In this document: positions 1 through 7,216 of the stretch, one piece after another | Position numbering within the stretch: position 1 is the first letter of the stretch | Layout: every line of letters starts with the position of its first letter | Assembly: GCA_021372945.1 (NCBI GenBank) | Contig: JAJFTK010000077.1 | Span: forward strand, 1 to 34,024 | Length of the DNA: 34,024 nt | Direction: 5' to 3' | Source of the DNA: Planctomycetaceae bacterium | Lineage (GTDB): Bacteria; Planctomycetota; Phycisphaerae; Sedimentisphaerales; Anaerohalosphaeraceae | Made by a program: the position numbers and the translations under genes | The notes under the pieces: generated by a model | What the model saw: only the letters and a program-made list of their open reading frames with translations | What the model was told of the DNA's origin: nothing | Database searches by the model: none

Positions 1-53
1 TACTTAAAGCCTTGAAGCTGGTTTTCTTCAATTTCTTGGCGTTTTGCGCTCAT
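1..53 (-). CDS. 5' end of a leftward gene, truncated by the window edge
   Basis: An ATG on the minus strand at 53-51 opens a frame that stays open to base 1 and encodes MSAKRQEIEENQLQGFK. No strong SD sequence precedes it. A possible promoter lies upstream on the minus strand, TTGCTC followed after 17 nt by TAATCT (about 80-120). The short polar start resembles the N-terminus of some transposases, but 17 residues cannot establish a family. The function is unknown. Confidence 0.35.
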   Translation of the reverse strand, partial: MSAKRQEIEENQLQGFK

Positions 54-359
54 GAAGTGCTAGTTAAACAAAGCTTAAAATAAAGCGCAAGATTAAAATA
101 AAAAAACTTTTCGAGCAATTTTAGTGCCGAACAGGATTGTGGTCGTCCCTAAAACACAAGAATTGTACGCCCGCATGCAATCGAAATAAAGTCATCTTTT
201 TACTTATTCCATCGGAAAAAGGTGTTTCCGATCGGGCCATATTATCGGCACACGGCGTTGGCAATTCACAAAGAACCGTCCAATGGTCCAATAACAACGC
301 GCTTTGAGGTTTATCTGCGGTTGTTGAAATCCTCGCTGACATCCGTTGGGTTCGCGCCG
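54..359. other. Gene-poor intergenic stretch with one perfect inverted repeat
   Basis: There is no convincing gene here. A perfect 8-bp inverted repeat, ATCGGAAA (211-218) and TTTCCGAT (225-232), is separated by 6 nt. It is not followed by a T-run, so it is not an obvious terminator. No cobalamin-box or other riboswitch signature was seen ahead of the TonB receptor. Confidence 0.4.
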
Positions 360-398
360 TTTACCGACAGAATTATCGTGTCGATAAGTGTCTTATCG
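360..398 (+). promoter_or_regulatory. Candidate promoter with overlapping alternating inverted repeats for the TonB receptor
   Basis: A TTTACC box (360-365) is followed after 17 nt by GATAAG (383-388), a weak sigma-70-like pair. Overlapping the -10 box are TTATCG (373-378), CGATAAG (382-388) and CTTATCG (392-398). The middle arm can pair with either flank through a TGT loop. This could be a repressor operator or two mutually exclusive RNA hairpins just before the start codon. Promoter function is inferred. Confidence 0.35.
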
Positions 399-429
399 CA
401 AAAGGCAACCACTTACGATGAGGACGTTT

Positions 430-2457
430 ATGCGGATGATAACACCCAAGCTGTGGCAACCGGCAGTACTTTTTCTTCTTGCTGTTTCAGGCGGCATCAC
501 CCTTGCCGAGAAGGTTACCGATAGTAACGCCCTGTTTGATATGTCGATCCAGGAACTGATGGAAGTGCCCATCGTCGTCACCGCCGCAAGGGATTCGCAG
601 CGGATCGACCATTCGGCGATCCCCGTAAGCATCATTACGCGAGAAGATATTCACTTCTCAGGCGCGACAACCATTCCGGAAATCCTGCAGTTTGCGCCGG
701 GGATTGATGTCAGGCGCGTGGACCGCAGCCGCTATGCGGTAGGCGTACGCGGACTCTCCGGTCTGTATTCGGATCGCACTCTTGTTTTGATCAATGGGCG
801 CGATGCCATGAACCCGGTCTTTGCATCCATTGACTGGATGCACTTTCCGGTGCTGATCGAAGATATCGAACGCATTGAAATTGTGCGCGGCCCAGCCGGA
901 GGGGTTTGGGGCGCCAATGCCTTCAATGGAGTTATCAATATTATCACGACCAGGCCCTCCGACACTCCGGATAACCTTTTCAGCACAACGATCAACGAAT
1001 ACGGCGACACTTACAATCAGGCCCGCGTCATGGGCACCAAAGGCGCGTGGAGATGGCGAGTCTCAGCCAGCTACGAAGACCTCGAAAACTCAGACGATGC
1101 CGGGGCCGGCCGCATGGTTTCAGCTTTCCCCGAATTAAATCCTTTTATCGGATTTTCCGCGTACGAGGCACGGGATTTCTTCCGGAGCTATAAGATCGAT
1201 ACGGAAGTGCAATATGATATCTCTGAACAAACGGCTCTGTCTTTCGGCGGCGCGCATTCACAAAATGAATTCGGCGATCTGGATAACCTCGGCTATTTCC
1301 CCATGCAGGACGATGACTCCAGTGTAACGCGGCTCTTCGCGCGGATCGATCATGAGTTTGACGCCGAGACGCGAGGTCACCTGCAGTGGTACGGCAATTA
1401 CGTGGTGAGTCATTTGCCGCAGGTCATTCGTCGATACTCGTATTACCTCAATGACCTCGAAGGACAGCTCGATTTTCACCCTGTAGAAGAGCACAAGATT
1501 TCCGTCGGAGGCAATCTGCGATGGACTCATATCACGACCGACAACCAATCCCTATTCAATGAAGCGGTTTTTTCCGAACCGGTCTTCGATGAATACGGGG
1601 CCGGGCTCTTTGCCGTGGACCACTGGACAATCACGGACCGGCTGAGTTTGGAGAGCCAGGCCCGTATCGACCGATTCAATAAAACTCAAACCGACTGGTC
1701 GCTGCGGTCGGCCCTGCTGTATGCGCTGGATAGCCAGGACGAGCACATCCTGCGGCTGGCCTTTGCGCGGGCTTACCGGTCAGCGGCGGCTATTGTCAGA
1801 GAATCCTCGATCAGCAGCCTGGGAGGGATGTTCCAATCTTCTCCGAGCCCGGACGAGTTCGGCAACGAGCATACCTATTCTATCGAGGCCGGTTACTCCG
1901 GCAAGATCGGAGATAACTGTATGCTCCGCGTTGACGGCTATTATCAGAGGATGGACGATTTTCTCGGCGTTGAAACCCAGATGTTCGGACCGGTCTCGAT
2001 CAGCACGTTCGATAATTACGGCGGCGCTGATTCCCACGGCGTTGAAACGGAACTCACGTATGAGATGCATCCGGCCAAAATATCAGCATGGTATTCGTAT
2101 AACGAGCTGAACACAGATGACCCTGCGGAAGTTGTCCGGGCCTTCTTTCCGGCACGTCACAAAGCAGGCATCCGGCTGCTGTACGACTTCGACCAATTCT
2201 GGACCGGCGCTGTGAATTTCGTCTATAATGATGTCATCCATCTTAACGAGGCAGGAAGTCCCTTTAAAGAAGCAAGCGTCTTCAACAGGTTAGACATGAC
2301 CTTGAGCCGAAGTTTTGCCAAAGGCAGCGGCGAATGGATGCTTGGGGTTTCCGATGTCCTGAACCAGACAGAGGACCCGGTTTTCGATATTAACACCTTT
2401 GCACGTCATGAGACGCCCGGCCGGACGTTCTTTACGCGACTGCAGTGGCGATTCTAG
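430..2457 (+). CDS. TonB-dependent outer-membrane receptor
   Basis: This is a 675-residue outer-membrane receptor that would import a scarce ligand (iron chelate, cobalamin or oligosaccharide) using energy from TonB-ExbBD. I chose ATG 430 because AGGA sits 5 nt upstream and a clean signal peptide follows (basic start, hydrophobic core, cleavage near TLA-E). In-frame GTG 388 and ATG 418 are possible, but 388 falls inside the inverted repeats. The plug domain follows the signal peptide, with the typical VTAARDSQRID start, an IEIVRGPAGGVWGANAFNGVINIIT segment and a VLINGRD motif. The rest is a beta-barrel rich in alternating aromatic strands, ending in the terminal aromatic FTRLQWRF expected for BamA recognition. 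No TonB or ExbB lies nearby; an exbD-like gene lies about 8 kb away. The ligand cannot be deduced. Confidence 0.93.
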   Translation: MRMITPKLWQPAVLFLLAVSGGITLAEKVTDSNALFDMSIQELMEVPIVVTAARDSQRIDHSAIPVSIITREDIHFSGATTIPEILQFAPGIDVRRVDRSRYAVGVRGLSGLYSDRTLVLINGRDAMNPVFASIDWMHFPVLIEDIERIEIVRGPAGGVWGANAFNGVINIITTRPSDTPDNLFSTTINEYGDTYNQARVMGTKGAWRWRVSASYEDLENSDDAGAGRMVSAFPELNPFIGFSAYEARDFFRSYKIDTEVQYDISEQTALSFGGAHSQNEFGDLDNLGYFPMQDDDSSVTRLFARIDHEFDAETRGHLQWYGNYVVSHLPQVIRRYSYYLNDLEGQLDFHPVEEHKISVGGNLRWTHITTDNQSLFNEAVFSEPVFDEYGAGLFAVDHWTITDRLSLESQARIDRFNKTQTDWSLRSALLYALDSQDEHILRLAFARAYRSAAAIVRESSISSLGGMFQSSPSPDEFGNEHTYSIEAGYSGKIGDNCMLRVDGYYQRMDDFLGVETQMFGPVSISTFDNYGGADSHGVETELTYEMHPAKISAWYSYNELNTDDPAEVVRAFFPARHKAGIRLLYDFDQFWTGAVNFVYNDVIHLNEAGSPFKEASVFNRLDMTLSRSFAKGSGEWMLGVSDVLNQTEDPVFDINTFARHETPGRTFFTRLQWRF

Positions 2458-2549
2458 ACAACCCATAAAAGACTTAGATGTTCCACAACGTTTTCATGCT
2501 TGGAAGCGAAGAGTTTCTGAAAAAAAATCGTTTTTCCTTGTTTTTTGTC

Positions 2550-2578
2550 TTGAAATCACGTCCAGACGGCCCTATATT
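2550..2578 (+). promoter_or_regulatory. Promoter of tRNA-Gly
   Basis: TTGAAA (2550-2555) and TATATT (2573-2578) are separated by exactly 17 nt. The expected start point at about 2585 lies just before the mature tRNA end at 2591. This is a good sigma-70 match placed as expected for a tRNA gene. Confidence 0.6.
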
Positions 2579-2590
2579 AGTGTTGTTTAC

Positions 2591-2662
2591 GCGGGTGTAG
2601 CTCAGTGGTAGAGCGTCACGTTGCCAACGTGAATGTCGTGGGTTCGAGTCTCATCACCCGCT
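2591..2662 (+). tRNA. tRNA-Gly (anticodon GCC)
   Basis: A full cloverleaf can be drawn. The acceptor stem is GCGGGTG (2591-2597) with CACCCGC (2655-2661). The D stem is GCTC/GAGC. The anticodon stem TCACG/CGTGA encloses loop TTGCCAA with anticodon GCC at 2623-2625. The T arm is GTGGG-TTCGAGT-CTCAT with two G-T wobbles. The discriminator is T2662. CCA is not encoded, so it must be added by nucleotidyltransferase. GCC reads GGC and GGU codons. Confidence 0.96.
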
Positions 2663-2683
2663 GTACCGGAGGGAACAGAACTC

Positions 2684-2713
2684 GCTCCTGGGCACAACTA
2701 GGTGTTCGGGAGC
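2684..2713 (+). other. 12-bp hairpin downstream of tRNA-Gly
   Basis: GCTCCTGGGCAC (2684-2695) pairs along its whole length with GTGTTCGGGAGC (2702-2713), using only Watson-Crick and G-U pairs, around a 6-nt loop. No U-tract follows, so it is more likely a processing or stability element of the tRNA transcript than a terminator. Confidence 0.45.
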
Positions 2714-2740
2714 AGCCATTATATTATTGACATAGCTTTT

Positions 2741-2853
2741 GCGAGTTATCGACTCAAGCAGTACGGCACAGGTCGCATAAAGCGTTTGTGAAACTCGGTT
2801 GCGAGTTTTGGATGCTTTTGGTCGCCGAATGGATTTCGCCGGCCTTTTTTTTT
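2741..2853 (+). terminator. Structured leader ending in an intrinsic-terminator-like hairpin ahead of tig
   Basis: The terminator hairpin is 2820-2829 with 2835-2844 (one C-C mismatch), followed directly by nine T residues (2845-2853). Upstream, AAACTCG (2791-2797) and CGAGTTT (2802-2808) form a perfect 7-bp stem with a GTTG loop. GAGT (2743-2746) can pair with ACTC (2752-2755). The GCGAGTT sequence occurs twice (2741-2747, 2801-2807), so alternative pairings are possible. The T-run ends 33 nt before the tig start and no promoter is visible between them, so transcription of tig probably reads through this element. It may end the tRNA transcript, attenuate tig, or both. Confidence 0.55.
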
Positions 2854-2886
2854 GGAACTAAAATCTAAAACCTAAAGGAGTTTTAT

Positions 2887-4377
2887 ATGGCCGAAGAGAA
2901 GACACCACAACCCGAAGAAACAGAGGAAGTGAAGAACACCGTGACGATCAGCGACGCCGGACCAAGCAAGAAAAAGGTGCAGATCGAGATCCCCGCTGAG
3001 ACTATCCATGAAAAACTCGACGAGAAATATAAAGAATTAAGGCGGGACGCCATTCTGCCCGGATTCAGGAAAGGCCGCGCCCCGATCCGCCTGCTGGAAA
3101 AAAGATTCGGAACCGATATCACCAAGCAGGTCAAGCTCGAACTGATGGCAAAGGCCAGCGAGGCCGCGATGAAGGACAATAATATCAACTCGCTGCGCGA
3201 CCCTGAGATCGATCCGGACAAAGTCGAATTGCCCGAAGAAGGCCCGATGAAGTTCGAATTTGATGTGGACGTCAGGCCGGAATTCGAATTGCCGGAGTTG
3301 GAGGGAATTGAGATCGAAAAACCCACGATCGAAGTCAATGATGCACGCATCAACGAACAGATCGAGGAGGTGCGTAAGCGTTTGGGTCTGTGGGTTCCCA
3401 AGGAAGACAAGGCCCAGGAAGGCGACCAGATCATTGCTGACGTCGTGCTGGTCACCGAAGGCAGTGCCGACAAGGACAAGCGGGACAACGTGGAGATCTT
3501 CATTCGTAAGCCCGGTTTCGTGGTCGGCGTGCCGGTTGAGGACCTTGAGCAGATTCTCAAGGACGTTAAGTCGGGCGACCAGCGCAACACCACCGTTGAG
3601 GTTCCGGCGACTTATTTCAACGAGCAGTATCGCGGCAAGAAGATCGATATCGAGATCGCGGTCAAGGAAGTGAAGCGGCTCGAGCTGGCCGAATTCAACG
3701 AAGAATTCTTCAAACGGTTCAATGTTGCCAACGAGGCCGAGCTGCGGGAGATATTCCGCGAACGCCTCAGCAGTCAGGCCGAGCGCGACGCTCGCACGGC
3801 CATGACCGACCAGATCTACGACTACCTGCGCGAGCACGTGGAACTGGACCTTCCGGAGGCGGTCGTCGCCGACCAGAGCATGACACTTCTGCGCCGGCAT
3901 TATTCAAATATGCTGATGCGCGGCATGTCCAAAGAGCAGATCGAAGAACAAATGGACCAGCTTCGCGCAAGCTCCGAAGAGCAGGCCAAGGACCAGCTCA
4001 AACTGTATTTCATCATGGACAGGATCGCCGAGAAATATGACATCACGACCACCGAGGAAGAGATCAACGGGCATATCGCATACGTGGCCTCGATGCGCGG
4101 CCGCCGGCCCGAAAAGATGCGGGAAGAATTGGCAAAGGACGGGTCGCTGACGCAGTTTGCGCTCCAGGTTCGCGAAGAAAAATGTATCGAAAAGCTGCTC
4201 GAATCGGCAAAGATCACTGACGTTGAACCCGGCAAACCCGCGCCGGCCGCCAAGAAGACCCCGAAGAAAGTCGCGGCCAAATCTCGCAAGAAAGAGGATC
4301 AGCCCGAGTCCGAGGACGATACAACCCCCGAACGGAAAAAGACTGCCGCTAAACGCACAAAGAAAAAGGAAGAGTAG
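2887..4377 (+). CDS. tig: Trigger factor, ribosome-associated chaperone
   Basis: Trigger factor binds the ribosomal exit tunnel, shields nascent chains and has peptidyl-prolyl isomerase activity. The 496-residue product begins at ATG 2887, with SD AAAGGAG 6 nt upstream. The N-terminal ribosome-binding domain carries the signature GFRKGRAP (about residues 59-66, family GFRxGxxP). The FKBP-like PPIase domain follows (about 175-265). The helical C-terminal chaperone arms run to about residue 440. An unusual lysine-, proline- and alanine-rich tail of about 50 residues (KKTPKK, KSRKK, AAKRTKKKEE) makes it longer than the E. coli protein (432 residues); the tail could add RNA or ribosome affinity. 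It lies behind tRNA-Gly and a terminator-like leader and ends in a strong terminator, so it is probably monocistronic. The usual clpP-clpX neighbours are not adjacent, although clpX lies about 4.5 kb further on, on the other strand. Confidence 0.97.
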   Translation: MAEEKTPQPEETEEVKNTVTISDAGPSKKKVQIEIPAETIHEKLDEKYKELRRDAILPGFRKGRAPIRLLEKRFGTDITKQVKLELMAKASEAAMKDNNINSLRDPEIDPDKVELPEEGPMKFEFDVDVRPEFELPELEGIEIEKPTIEVNDARINEQIEEVRKRLGLWVPKEDKAQEGDQIIADVVLVTEGSADKDKRDNVEIFIRKPGFVVGVPVEDLEQILKDVKSGDQRNTTVEVPATYFNEQYRGKKIDIEIAVKEVKRLELAEFNEEFFKRFNVANEAELREIFRERLSSQAERDARTAMTDQIYDYLREHVELDLPEAVVADQSMTLLRRHYSNMLMRGMSKEQIEEQMDQLRASSEEQAKDQLKLYFIMDRIAEKYDITTTEEEINGHIAYVASMRGRRPEKMREELAKDGSLTQFALQVREEKCIEKLLESAKITDVEPGKPAPAAKKTPKKVAAKSRKKEDQPESEDDTTPERKKTAAKRTKKKEE

Positions 4378-4401
4378 AAGTTACCGCGGAAGCATAATGA
4401 A

Positions 4402-4436
4402 AGAGCCGCCGGGATCGAACCTGCGGCTCTTTTTTT
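4402..4436 (+). terminator. Intrinsic terminator of tig
   Basis: AGAGCCGC (4402-4409) and GCGGCTCT (4423-4430) form a perfect 8-bp stem with a 13-nt loop. The stem runs straight into a T-tract (4430-4436). It lies 25 nt after the tig stop codon. Confidence 0.87.
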
Positions 4437-4551
4437 CTAAAAAAAATGTGTCCACACAGGAGCAGCGGTCCCATAATACAGAACGGCATTTGAGCAATAG
4501 TGGTATTTTGAATTGCTCGAAGCCTCATCTTTATGTTTCCCTTATATTTTC

Positions 4552-4580
4552 TTTACATTTGCCAGTAAAAATGATATAGT
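4552..4580 (+). promoter_or_regulatory. Candidate promoter in the tig-surE gap
   Basis: TTTACA (4552-4557) and TATAGT (4575-4580) are separated by exactly 17 nt. An inverted repeat GAGCAAT (4492-4498)/ATTGCTC (4512-4518) lies upstream. The only reading frame it could serve directly is the 21-codon ORF at 4605, unless it drives a longer surE leader. Confidence 0.45.
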
Positions 4581-4604
4581 GGCGTATTGTTATAGGGGGC
4601 AGTT

Positions 4605-4670
4605 ATGGCAAACTTCAAATTATCTTGTTCTTTGACGCATGCGGGGCCCGGTCCGCCGGAACAAAAATAA
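4605..4670 (+). CDS. Possible 21-residue small ORF
   Basis: ATG 4605 is preceded by an AGGGGG sequence a few bases upstream and by a promoter-like pair at 4552-4580. It encodes 21 residues beginning MANFKLSC. The start resembles small zinc-ribbon proteins, but the expected second cysteine pattern is absent, so it could be a genuine micropeptide, a leader, or a decayed 5' end. There is no direct evidence of translation. Confidence 0.22.
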   Translation: MANFKLSCSLTHAGPGPPEQK

Positions 4671-4853
4671 CAGCCTTTTTTCCTGCCATTATGTTCCGCG
4701 TCTAAATCACATTCTTTTCGCACTGCTTATTGCAACAACCGCCAGCCGCGTCGCGTTATAACTCAGGCGGAGTTGTCGGCTCGTTGGTAGAAGTATGCGT
4801 CTCTACCGCCGGCGCTCCGCTCCTTTCGTACTGGCGCAAGCGTCGGCCTCAGA
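4671..4853. other. Non-coding stretch ahead of surE
   Basis: No ORF with a supported start, no RNA gene and no strong terminator were seen. It continues into the surE promoter at 4854. Confidence 0.4.
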
Positions 4854-4882
4854 TTGACAATTCATCGCTTGGCCGGTACGAT
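4854..4882 (+). promoter_or_regulatory. Promoter of surE
   Basis: A perfect -35 TTGACA (4854-4859) and TACGAT (4877-4882) are spaced by exactly 17 nt, placing the start point near 4889. This is about 29 nt before the surE ATG. Confidence 0.7.
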
Positions 4883-4917
4883 ACGCCGCATATCAAGTTC
4901 ATTTCGTAAGGAATCGA

Positions 4918-5664
4918 ATGCATTTTTTATTGACCAATGACGATGGCATCTTTGCTCCCGGTTTGGCGGCGATGTATAAACGGCTGATTCAGTTGGGCCA
5001 GGTTACGGTGGCCGCGCCTTCGGACATCCGCTCAGGAGCGGGTCACAGCATTTCACTGAAGGAAATCACCTGCGAATACCTGGACATCCTTGGCAAGTTC
5101 GAGGGGTATAGCGTCGATGGCTCCCCTGCCGATTGCGTCAAGCTGGCCCTGAACGAACTGGTTGGGCCAAAGAACAAAGTCGATATGGTCGTATCCGGGA
5201 TCAATCATGGCGCCAACGTAGGGGTCAATGTTTTTTATTCCGGCACGGTTGCCGGCGCGATCGAGGCGGCCTTCTATAATATCCCGTCTTTCGCGGTCAG
5301 CGCGGCCATGGACAGCCCCTTGGACATGGATACGGCGGCGGACCTTGCGATCGAGATCGTGCGAAAGCACCAGGACCTGCCCGCCGGACGCGTGGTCAAC
5401 CTGAATATCCCGCAACTCTCCAAGGGCAAGCCCAAAGGCGTCCTTGTCGTGCCGCAATCGACCCACGGTTTTCACGAGGTCTATCACAGTCACACGGATT
5501 CCTACGGCCAGATCATCTACAAGCTGGCCGGCGGAGACCATCGCGATCCCAAGGACGCCGCCTGGACCGATACGACCGCGCTCGAGGCCGGATACATTAC
5601 GCTGACTTGTCTCCGGCAGGAATTGACCGACCATGACGGCAATGCAATGCTTGAAAAAACGTAG
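4918..5664 (+). CDS. surE: 5'/3'-nucleotidase SurE
   Basis: SurE is a divalent-metal phosphatase that hydrolyses nucleoside 5'- and 3'-monophosphates (and in some species short polyphosphate). It is linked to stationary-phase survival. The 248-residue product has the usual length. It opens with the metal-binding motif LLTNDDGIFAPG (N7, D8, D9) and carries the second signature SGINHGANVGVNVFYSGTVAGA around residues 90-115. The start at ATG 4918 has AAGGA 6 nt upstream and its own good promoter. In many bacteria surE sits with pcm, nlpD and rpoS; none of those is here. Immediately after the stop codon come three palindromes, the last followed by a T-run that may terminate the transcript. Confidence 0.97.
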   Translation: MHFLLTNDDGIFAPGLAAMYKRLIQLGQVTVAAPSDIRSGAGHSISLKEITCEYLDILGKFEGYSVDGSPADCVKLALNELVGPKNKVDMVVSGINHGANVGVNVFYSGTVAGAIEAAFYNIPSFAVSAAMDSPLDMDTAADLAIEIVRKHQDLPAGRVVNLNIPQLSKGKPKGVLVVPQSTHGFHEVYHSHTDSYGQIIYKLAGGDHRDPKDAAWTDTTALEAGYITLTCLRQELTDHDGNAMLEKT

Positions 5665-5762
5665 CACGGGCATCTTGCCCGTGAAAATACAGCCGGCGGG
5701 GTATTGTTTGTAGGGGCAGACACCGTCTGCCCAAGCCCGCGAAGCGGGCGGCATTGTTTTTT
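5665..5762. repeat. Cluster of three short palindromes (REP-like) after surE
   Basis: There are three perfect hairpins in a row. They are CACGGGCA/TGCCCGTG (5665-5672, 5676-5683), GGGCAGAC/GTCTGCCC (5714-5721, 5725-5732) and GCCCGC/GCGGGC (5735-5740, 5744-5749), each with a 3-nt loop. Six T residues (5757-5762) follow, so the last one may terminate surE. The first hairpin belongs to the same family as copies near 6.5 and 20.7 kb. Confidence 0.7.
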
Positions 5763-5850
5763 GGTCATTTGAATTTGTTTAGGATTTAGTGCTTAGAATT
5801 AGGATTTTAAATCCTTTGTATCTCTGTGTTCTCTGCGGCAAGGATCATTG

Positions 5851-6417
5851 ATGTGGAACATTTTTGAGAATAGTTGGCTGCTGCTGACGATCGGCGGCTT
5901 TGCGCTGGTCGGGGCATCGATCTATCGGCAGATCAAGCCGGAACACGGCCGATGGCCGCTGCTGGTCCCGTTGTTTATCATCCTGCTGGGCTTTGGATTG
6001 GACGCCGCGGTCAGTACCGATTACGAGTCGATCGAGCGTATTATCCGTTCATGCCGGCGGGCCGCGATTGGCGGCGATGCCGCGGGCATTCTTGCGTGCG
6101 TCAGTCCCAATTATTCGGACAGCATTCACGGGAGCAAAGATGAGTTGGCGGCATCGGCCGAGGCCCTGCTCCGGCAGGCATCCGTTGAAAAGGTGCGGAC
6201 CCAATCGCATGTCATTACGATCGACGGAAAGAGGGCCGCAAGCAAATTCGAGGCGGCCGTGCATCTTGGGGCCCAAAACAAATATACCGCCGGCGTGACC
6301 ATGGTCTTCGTCGGATTAGAGTTCAACTACGAAAAGATCGGCAAAAACTGGTTCATTCAGCGCGTCGAAGTCAAAAGCGTCAACTTCCAACCCATGGACT
6401 GGGGCGACGTCCATTAA
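5851..6417 (+). CDS. Membrane-anchored NTF2-like protein, function unknown
   Basis: A 188-residue hypothetical protein. I chose ATG 5851, with AAGGA 6 nt upstream, over the in-frame TTG at 5848. Two hydrophobic segments (about residues 7-25 and 36-55) form a membrane hairpin. A soluble domain follows, beginning with a long helix (about 62-80: YESIERIIRSCRRAAIGGD), then a pattern of helices and strands (SVEKVRTQ, VITIDGKRAASKFEAAV, GLEFNYEKIGKNWFIQRVEV). This resembles an NTF2/SnoaL-type cone fold. The assignment is by pattern only. It follows surE after about 190 nt of palindromes and is probably separately expressed. No catalytic residues are evident. Confidence 0.75.
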   Translation: MWNIFENSWLLLTIGGFALVGASIYRQIKPEHGRWPLLVPLFIILLGFGLDAAVSTDYESIERIIRSCRRAAIGGDAAGILACVSPNYSDSIHGSKDELAASAEALLRQASVEKVRTQSHVITIDGKRAASKFEAAVHLGAQNKYTAGVTMVFVGLEFNYEKIGKNWFIQRVEVKSVNFQPMDWGDVH

Positions 6418-6478
6418 GGAACAAGTGCGGCGACATCAGAACCTCCGCAACCTGGCAGGCGAAGTGGAGTTTTGATTG

Positions 6479-6554
6479 CACGGGCGAGACGTGCGTGCCA
6501 CCGAAAGATGCCGGCAGGATGCCGGCGGTACCAAACACGGGCGAGATGCCCGTG
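6479..6554. repeat. REP-like palindrome cluster between the NTF2-like gene and the receiver gene
   Basis: Three related units occur: GCACG(...)CGTGC around 6479-6499, paired GATGCCGGC units around 6508-6527, and a perfect CACGGGC/GCCCGTG hairpin (6536-6542, 6548-6554). The family is shared with 5.67 kb and 20.65 kb. The cluster lies between the 3' ends of two convergent genes. Confidence 0.65.
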
Positions 6555-6571
6555 CCATGAATTCCGCAATT

Positions 6572-7000
6572 CTATTGAACGACGGCGACCAGGTTCTTTT
6601 TGCGTTCGACGATGTTTTCGATCTTTTCCAAGAGCTCGCTGAGGTCAAAGGGCTTGATGATGTAATCGTCAATATTGCAGGCGCGGGCGCGGGCAATGTC
6701 CTGGGCCTGGCTGCGGGCGGTGAGCATGATGACCGAGATGTTTTTGCCCCATCCCGTCTGGCGGAGTTTCTCGAGCATTTCGTGGCCATCCATGATCGGC
6801 ATGATGACATCGAGCAGGATCAGATCGGGGCATTTTTCCTGAGCGAGTCTCAAACCCTCTTCGCCATTGAACGCGGTCTCGACAGTGTACTCGTTCATCT
6901 CCAGACGGTCCTTCAACGTCTGAACGATATTGGGCTCGTCATCCACGACGAGGATCCTGGTCTTCCTGGCTTTCTTTTTTAGTCCGAAAATATCAAACAT
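6572..7000 (-). CDS. Single-domain response regulator (CheY-like receiver)
   Basis: A 142-residue phospho-receiver with no output domain. The start at 7000 has SD GGAG 8 nt upstream; a longer in-frame start exists at 7144 but lacks support. A short basic lead (MFDIFGLKKKARK) precedes the domain. The acidic pocket is D20-D21, the predicted phospho-acceptor is D64 (LLDVIMP), the switch residue is T94 (MLTAR) and the conserved lysine is K116 (IKPF). All key residues are present, so it should be phosphorylated by a histidine kinase acting in trans. None is encoded in this window. Such proteins relay signals to kinases, motors or diguanylate cyclases. It diverges from the GH51 gene. Confidence 0.93.
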   Translation of the reverse strand: MFDIFGLKKKARKTRILVVDDEPNIVQTLKDRLEMNEYTVETAFNGEEGLRLAQEKCPDLILLDVIMPIMDGHEMLEKLRQTGWGKNISVIMLTARSQAQDIARARACNIDDYIIKPFDLSELLEKIENIVERKKNLVAVVQ

Positions 7001-7150
7001 ATCGCATTCTCCAAACTGCTTGATGTTTCTGCGGTTATTCTCGAACCGCGGGCTCAAACTCCGCCGGCACTTCCACTTAGCACATCGGCCAAATAGCGCC
7101 CGCAAAAAACGAAAATATTGAAAATTTTCGGGCCTTCGGCACAAACATAG

Positions 7151-7178
7151 TTGACTTCGTTCGCAAACCGGATAGCAT
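7151..7178 (+). promoter_or_regulatory. Candidate promoter of the GH51 gene
   Basis: TTGACT (7151-7156) and TAGCAT (7173-7178) are separated by 16 nt. Upstream, CGAAAAT (7110-7116) and ATTTTCG (7124-7130) form a 7-bp inverted repeat between the divergent genes that could be an operator. Confidence 0.42.
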
Positions 7179-7216
7179 TCACCTAAATTACGAACATTTT
7201 TGAAAGGAGTGGTCCA

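Noticed and set aside
222..524. Short frame overlapping the start of the TonB receptor
   Set aside because: No family motif is present, and it overlaps the receptor signal-peptide region in another frame.
2727..2755. A perfect TTGACA (2727-2732) as a promoter for tig
   Set aside because: The -10 region at the correct spacing (CGACTC) does not match consensus, so I did not list it. It remains possible that tig starts here.
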